A DNA stretch of 64,000 bases, from positions 682,001-746,000 of the forward strand of contig NZ_JAFBFW010000001.1 of assembly GCF_016909495.1 (NCBI RefSeq), in the 5' to 3' direction. Below the pieces are notes generated by a model. That model worked only from the letters and a program-made list of their open reading frames with translations. It had not been told where the DNA came from and ran no database searches. Each line of letters opens with the position of its first letter. The stretch's first letter is position 1. The translations under genes were made by a program, and so were the position numbers. Shown here in pieces: positions 60,265-64,000 of the stretch. Source of the stretch: Pantoea coffeiphila. Its GTDB lineage: Bacteria; Pseudomonadota; Gammaproteobacteria; Enterobacterales; Enterobacteriaceae.

Positions 60265-61170
60265 TCAGGTTAAACGATAATGCCTGTCAGGCTGAGGCGT
60301 ATCCGGCAGTTCCTGCTCCAGATTCATCTCCCGCAGGTTGATCTCAATATTGGTGCACATGGCATCCAGCGGCAGATGGTTGTTGGCCAGGCCAAAGGGC
60401 ATCTCCAGCTCTTCCGCCAGGGTATCCAGCGACAGGAAGGTATAGGCGATGAACACCGATACCAGCGGAGTCATGTAGTGCAAATCCGGCACCAGCGCGA
60501 ACGGCAGCAGCGTACAGAACAGATACACCGTACGGTGCAGCAGCAGGCCGTAGGCAAACGGAATCGGCATACTCGCCAACCGCTCACATCCTCCCAGAAC
60601 CTGCGACAGCTGATTGATGCTGGCATCCATATGCGCATACAGAATGTCAGAAAGATTACCGTTGCGACGCTGTACCGCCAGCCAGTTGGAAAGCTGTAGC
60701 TCAATAAAGTTGGTCGGTGAGCGCCGGGTCAGGATCTCATCGGCCTCATCGCCAAGATAGCGGCGCATGTCCTCGTGGGCATCGGTACGGCGCAGCTGGT
60801 GCTTAAGGCTGTAGCAGAAAGCCAGCAGCAGCGACATCACGCGCGGCGCTTCAGCCGGGGAGATGGCCAGCGCCAGGCGTTGTAGCGTACGGCAGGCGAT
60901 CAGCAGGTTACCCCAGAACATGCGCGCTTCAATAAAACGGCCAAAGCAGACGCTGTTGCGGAAACCAAGGAATACCGCGATCGACACCCCGAGCAGACTG
61001 AACGGGGCAAGGGTCAACTTAATCCCCAGCGTTTCATACCAGTCAAGACACAAAATCGCGATCACTGACATCATTAAATTGAGTGTCAGGCGAAACCAGA
61101 TTCCGGGTAGCACAGAGCCGTGCCAGGCGAAAAGGCGAACAAACCAGTGACGATGCGGACGGATGATCAT
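60265..61170 (-). CDS. yneE: Bestrophin-family membrane protein YneE
   Basis: 301 aa (Escherichia YneE 304). Starts MIIRPHRHWFVRLFAWHGSVLPGIWFRL; block LGFRNSVCFGRFIEARMFWGNL and the C-terminal PFGLANNHLPLDAMCTNIE are family signatures. Four membrane segments; bacterial members form pentameric ion channels. Physiological role unknown. Confidence 0.92.
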   Translation of the reverse strand: MIIRPHRHWFVRLFAWHGSVLPGIWFRLTLNLMMSVIAILCLDWYETLGIKLTLAPFSLLGVSIAVFLGFRNSVCFGRFIEARMFWGNLLIACRTLQRLALAISPAEAPRVMSLLLAFCYSLKHQLRRTDAHEDMRRYLGDEADEILTRRSPTNFIELQLSNWLAVQRRNGNLSDILYAHMDASINQLSQVLGGCERLASMPIPFAYGLLLHRTVYLFCTLLPFALVPDLHYMTPLVSVFIAYTFLSLDTLAEELEMPFGLANNHLPLDAMCTNIEINLREMNLEQELPDTPQPDRHYRLT

Positions 61171-61314
61171 GATGAGCAGGTGAGTAGAATTTTTCGCAGA
61201 TTGTGCAGAAAAACCCTGACGTTGGGAAGGAGTATTTTGTGACTTTAATCACATATATTTTAGGGCGCTATCTTGACAACTTTTTGCATTTCAGCGGGGC
61301 TATCTTTCCCGTCG

Positions 61315-62757
61315 TCAGGGGGTTAGAAAATCGTAATTCTCCGCACGCGGGTCCTGCAATGCTACCGGCGGAGCCAGTTTCAATGTGATCCAGTTTGAGG
61401 TGACGCGCTGCTGTTTACTGTCTTCCAGCGTCACCGACAGACGATACTCATTGCTCGCCCCTGACGAACTGTCCCAGGCGGGAATAATGATACTCCATCC
61501 CTGCGGATCGCTGCTGTTAGCGGGCGGCGTCAGGCTCAGGGTTTGAGTATCCCCCTGCCAGCTCACTGCTTTGATCGGATTGCTGTGGCGAATCTGCAAT
61601 TTCAGCGGCAGCGTTTCTCCCGGCTGCACCTGCCACGGCGGCGTGGCAAGAAACACCGACAGCGTTTTCCGCTGCCGGAAGGCCATCACCGGAGAATTAT
61701 TACGATTCACCGCATCATAACGGCTGCCGCTCAGCGACTGCGCGGCATCAACGTTGCTGGCGGAGAGCTGTTTACTCAGTGCCACGCCGATGCGGTAGTT
61801 CATCTTCAGGGCAAACTGATCCTGGGATTCGCCGCTGTCGCCCTCTTTGTGATTGGCGCTGAAGGTAAACAGCGGAACCGGCGTGTAGTTAATCCCCAGC
61901 GTCACCGCCGTAGGGTTGTCCATCATATTTCCGCTGTGGAACAGGTCGATATTGCGCCCCAGATACTGCTCGTAACTCAGGGAAACGCCAAGCTGGCGAT
62001 AGAACGGCAGGTAGCCGCGGGTGGTAATGTCATAGCCGCGCGCCATACGCATCTGGCTGGTGCTCCCGCGATTACGCCAGCCGCTAAGGGGATGATAGTA
62101 GTTGGCGGAAAAACGCAGATATTCGCCCCATGCTTCGCTACCCAGCGATCCGCGCTGCTGGTTTTCGGTCAGCAGATCGTCGATAAAAGCGTTATAGCCC
62201 AGCCGCCAGTTTCCGGCTATCCAGCGCTGCCCCAGTCCGGCATTACCCACCGCGCCGTATTCCGTTTGCTCAAGGCCCAGCTGGCTGAAGGTAAGATACT
62301 GGTAGTTATCCTGCCAGGGGGTAATCAACTGCGCCGACGTCCCATTAAAGCTACCTGCATCGTCGACCGCCAGCGAGACACTGGCACGCCCGTAAGGCGA
62401 CAGCAGCTGCTCCCCTTCTCTGGCCGCGCGTTCGGCGGCAAAATCGCGAAAGCGGTTGAATGCCCACAGCTCGGCCTGTTCACGCAGGGGCTTATCACTG
62501 TCGCTGGCCATGCTGGCTTCCCCGATACTTTTCGCCGCTTCGGCAATACGTTTTTCCAGCAGGTCGTCGTTAGCTCCACTATTCAGCGCGGGCAGTTGCT
62601 GCACCATATTGCTGAAGCGGGCGGGATCGTCAAAGGGGGCTTCGGCAACCTGATTTTCAGCGTCAAAGGCCCAGGCATGCTCTGCAAGCTGGCCGGATAA
62701 GGCGATCAGCAGGGAAAGTGCAATGGGATAGCGGCGGATAAATCGGTTCATAGGCAT
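61315..62757 (-). CDS. Inverse autotransporter beta-barrel protein, YchO-like
   Basis: 480 aa. Signal peptide to about residue 30 (HAWA), helical stretch, then a 12-strand invasin/intimin-type beta-barrel (about 120-360; blocks LLSPYGRASVSLAVDDAGSFNGTSAQLITPW, GYNAFIDDLLTEN, YGAVGNAGLGQR, RRPYDIT-like ARGYDITTRGYLPF, YEQYLG). The C-terminus has one Ig-like module (about 370-465) and no long adhesive passenger, like Escherichia YchO (464 aa). Located in the outer membrane; biofilm or adhesion role suspected. Start may instead be the ATG at 62751. Confidence 0.87.
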   Translation of the reverse strand: MPMNRFIRRYPIALSLLIALSGQLAEHAWAFDAENQVAEAPFDDPARFSNMVQQLPALNSGANDDLLEKRIAEAAKSIGEASMASDSDKPLREQAELWAFNRFRDFAAERAAREGEQLLSPYGRASVSLAVDDAGSFNGTSAQLITPWQDNYQYLTFSQLGLEQTEYGAVGNAGLGQRWIAGNWRLGYNAFIDDLLTENQQRGSLGSEAWGEYLRFSANYYHPLSGWRNRGSTSQMRMARGYDITTRGYLPFYRQLGVSLSYEQYLGRNIDLFHSGNMMDNPTAVTLGINYTPVPLFTFSANHKEGDSGESQDQFALKMNYRIGVALSKQLSASNVDAAQSLSGSRYDAVNRNNSPVMAFRQRKTLSVFLATPPWQVQPGETLPLKLQIRHSNPIKAVSWQGDTQTLSLTPPANSSDPQGWSIIIPAWDSSSGASNEYRLSVTLEDSKQQRVTSNWITLKLAPPVALQDPRAENYDFLTP

Positions 62758-62986
62758 TTAAAATAGCAAAAGCAATGTTTTTATAGCGGGTTAAATGTGT
62801 GGTGCCTCACAAAATTGGCGAGTTATAACCTTAACACAGATTCGGCGGGTCGGTGAAAATCGCCGGGGAGAGATGCGTCGTTCAGGTGAACTCGTGGACC
62901 ATTAACCAGCTGGTGCACAGGTTCCACGACTTTAGTGGCTACTTGACTAACTGTGTGTCTGGATAGTCGCTGGTGCCTGGGTATCA
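62758..62986. other. Gene-free stretch upstream of the YchO-like gene
   Basis: Contains the promoter side of the YchO-like gene and then unannotated GC-richer sequence leading into R3. An open frame on the minus strand here crosses R3 and is not a gene. Confidence 0.5.
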
Positions 62987-63192
62987 GGGGAACAGCCTCT
63001 GCGGCTGCCGGGCGGTCCTCGCGCCGTGCTTCGCCCGGTGCCTTCGATTCCAGCATCCGTCCTGTCGGACCGCCTGCGACGCGTCATCCCTGACACGAGG
63101 CAGCCTTACGCCAACGTCCTGTTGGCGTATCCTGGCCTGATGCTTTCATCTCAGCGCTGCGGATTACCCGACCTCCGCAGAGGCTGTTCCCC
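62987..63192 (+). repeat. Structured repeat element copy R3
   Basis: Outer inverted repeat GGGGAACAGCCTCTGCGG (62987-63004) against CCGCAGAGGCTGTTCCCC (63175-63192), 18 bp perfect. Internal hairpin TACGCCAAC-GTCCT-GTTGGCGTA (63107-63129), flanked by AGCCT and TCCTGGC. Same orientation as R1, inverse to R2. The interior from GCGGTCCTCGCGCCGTGC to CAGCGCTGCGGATTACCCG is almost identical to R2. Confidence 0.87.
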
Positions 63193-63494
63193 CTTCAACC
63201 ATTCTGCTTGCTGTTTGATTTAGCCCAACCGTTGAATTGCCTGAACAGATTCAACAGACTGGCAGCTCACCATTCTCAGACCATACTGAAAGATAAGAAG
63301 TCGCCCAGCCAGCACCATCGCTAACGCCGACCACACTGAAACCCGGCCATTGGTCCGTTTCTTCAGACAGCACGAAAATAAACAAAGCAGGCTGGCCGGT
63401 CCACCGTAGGGGCCATCCACAGCGCGATGACAGGCCAGCCAGTGACAATATCAACCATCAGATAATCAGCACCACTTTAAAACGGAGAACGTCA
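63193..63494. other. Gene-free stretch between R3 and the PEBP gene
   Basis: About 300 bases, no credible gene on either strand. It must hold the PEBP promoter; a minus-strand open frame (63220-63420) has no ribosome site or recognised domain. Confidence 0.5.
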
Positions 63495-64000
63495 ATGAAA
63501 AAAACGCTACTCGCCGCCTCACTCCTGTTAGCCAGCCTCGGCGCTGGCGCACAGGAAATCTTCACCCTCAGTTCACCCGACTTTACCGATAATGCCCTGC
63601 TGGACAAACAGTTCGCCGGTGCGACCCCGGGTAACGTCAGCTGCACGGGTAAAAACGTCTCCCCGGCACTTAGCTGGAACCACGCTCCCGCAGGAACCAA
63701 AAGCTTTGCGCTGATGGTCTTTGACCCTGAAGGTGCGAAAGGACTCGGCGTCTCACATCTGGTGGCCTACAACATCCCCGCCAGCCGTACCCAGTTTGCC
63801 CGAGGCGACCTGACCAGCGGCAACGGATTCACCGGCGGAAAAAACAGCCCGGGAACCGATCGTTACCACGGCCCCTGCCCTCCGGCAGGCAGCGGCGCGC
63901 ACCACTATGTCTTTACGCTTATCGCCAGCGATCTGGCGGCAGATGCACTTCCTTCCGGGCTGACCCGCGACCAGTTGCTCAACGCGCTGAAAGGCCACGC
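63495..64000 (+). CDS. YbhB/YbcL-family PEBP protein, 3' end outside the window
   Basis: At least 168 residues are in the window. Signal peptide MKKTLLAASLLLASLGAGAQ, then a phosphatidylethanolamine-binding (Raf-kinase-inhibitor-like) domain: CTGKNVSPALSW, SFALMVFDPEGAKGLGVSHLVAYNIPA and RYHGPCPPAGSGAHHYVFTL. A Cys pair suits a periplasmic protein. Biochemical role of this family in bacteria is unknown. Start chosen by CGGAGAACGTCA before ATG. Confidence 0.9.
   Translation, partial: MKKTLLAASLLLASLGAGAQEIFTLSSPDFTDNALLDKQFAGATPGNVSCTGKNVSPALSWNHAPAGTKSFALMVFDPEGAKGLGVSHLVAYNIPASRTQFARGDLTSGNGFTGGKNSPGTDRYHGPCPPAGSGAHHYVFTLIASDLAADALPSGLTRDQLLNALKGH

Overview
The window looks like a chromosome segment of an Enterobacterales bacterium, most likely Erwiniaceae (Erwinia/Pantoea type). 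The backbone order thrS-infC-rpmI-rplT-pheM-pheS-pheT-ihfA, ydiY, ydiZ-yniA-yniB-hxpB-ydjM-tcyP, osmE-nadE-cho-spy-astEBDAC is the Escherichia order with losses (pfkB is absent from its usual place) and insertions (a TetR/Bcr-CflA pair between osmE and nadE). The species cannot be named from sequence reading alone.

Bases 1 to about 31.6 kb are the right part of a P2-like prophage. The integrase and immunity end lies left of the window. The early end holds a partial Dam-type methylase, a PAPS-reductase-like protein and the rolling-circle replication protein gpA. An HNH-nuclease cargo gene and the cos site follow. Then come the portal and terminase (Q, P, minus strand), scaffold, capsid and head completion (O, N, M, L), X, a lysis cassette (holin, lysozyme, nested spanins), tail completion and baseplate (R, S, V, W, J, I), a large tailspike and a gpH-type tail protein. 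The sheath/tube/tape-measure block FI-FII-E-T-U is on the minus strand, inverted relative to P2. D and ogr (plus strand) close the phage core. Three AT-rich cargo genes sit at module boundaries: HNH between gpA and cos, a metallo-beta-lactamase-fold protein between the tail fibre and U, and an exported TagO/VasI-like protein between ogr and the host junction. The first two positions correspond to the P2 old/tin and fun(Z) loci, known hotspots for anti-phage genes.

Bases 31.6 to 39 kb carry the translation operon read leftward: thrS, infC (ATT start), rpmI, rplT, then the attenuated pheM-pheS-pheT-ihfA unit. The prophage abuts the 3' side of ihfA, the gene for a subunit of the host factor IHF. 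Bases 39 to 51.4 kb are small chromosomal genes, two of them (ydjM, cho) behind recognisable LexA boxes.

Bases 51.4 to 64 kb contain the arginine succinyltransferase operon astCADBE behind a sigma-54-type promoter and NtrC-like sites, a general porin, a bestrophin-family protein, a YchO-like inverse autotransporter and the start of a PEBP-family gene. In the non-coding DNA are three copies (51.68-51.87, 51.93-52.13 and 62.99-63.19 kb) of a roughly 200-bp element. Each has an almost perfect long terminal inverted repeat and an internal 9-bp hairpin with an invariant GTCCT loop. The stems differ in sequence between copies but stay base-paired. This compensated variation makes the family the best candidate here for an undescribed structured element.
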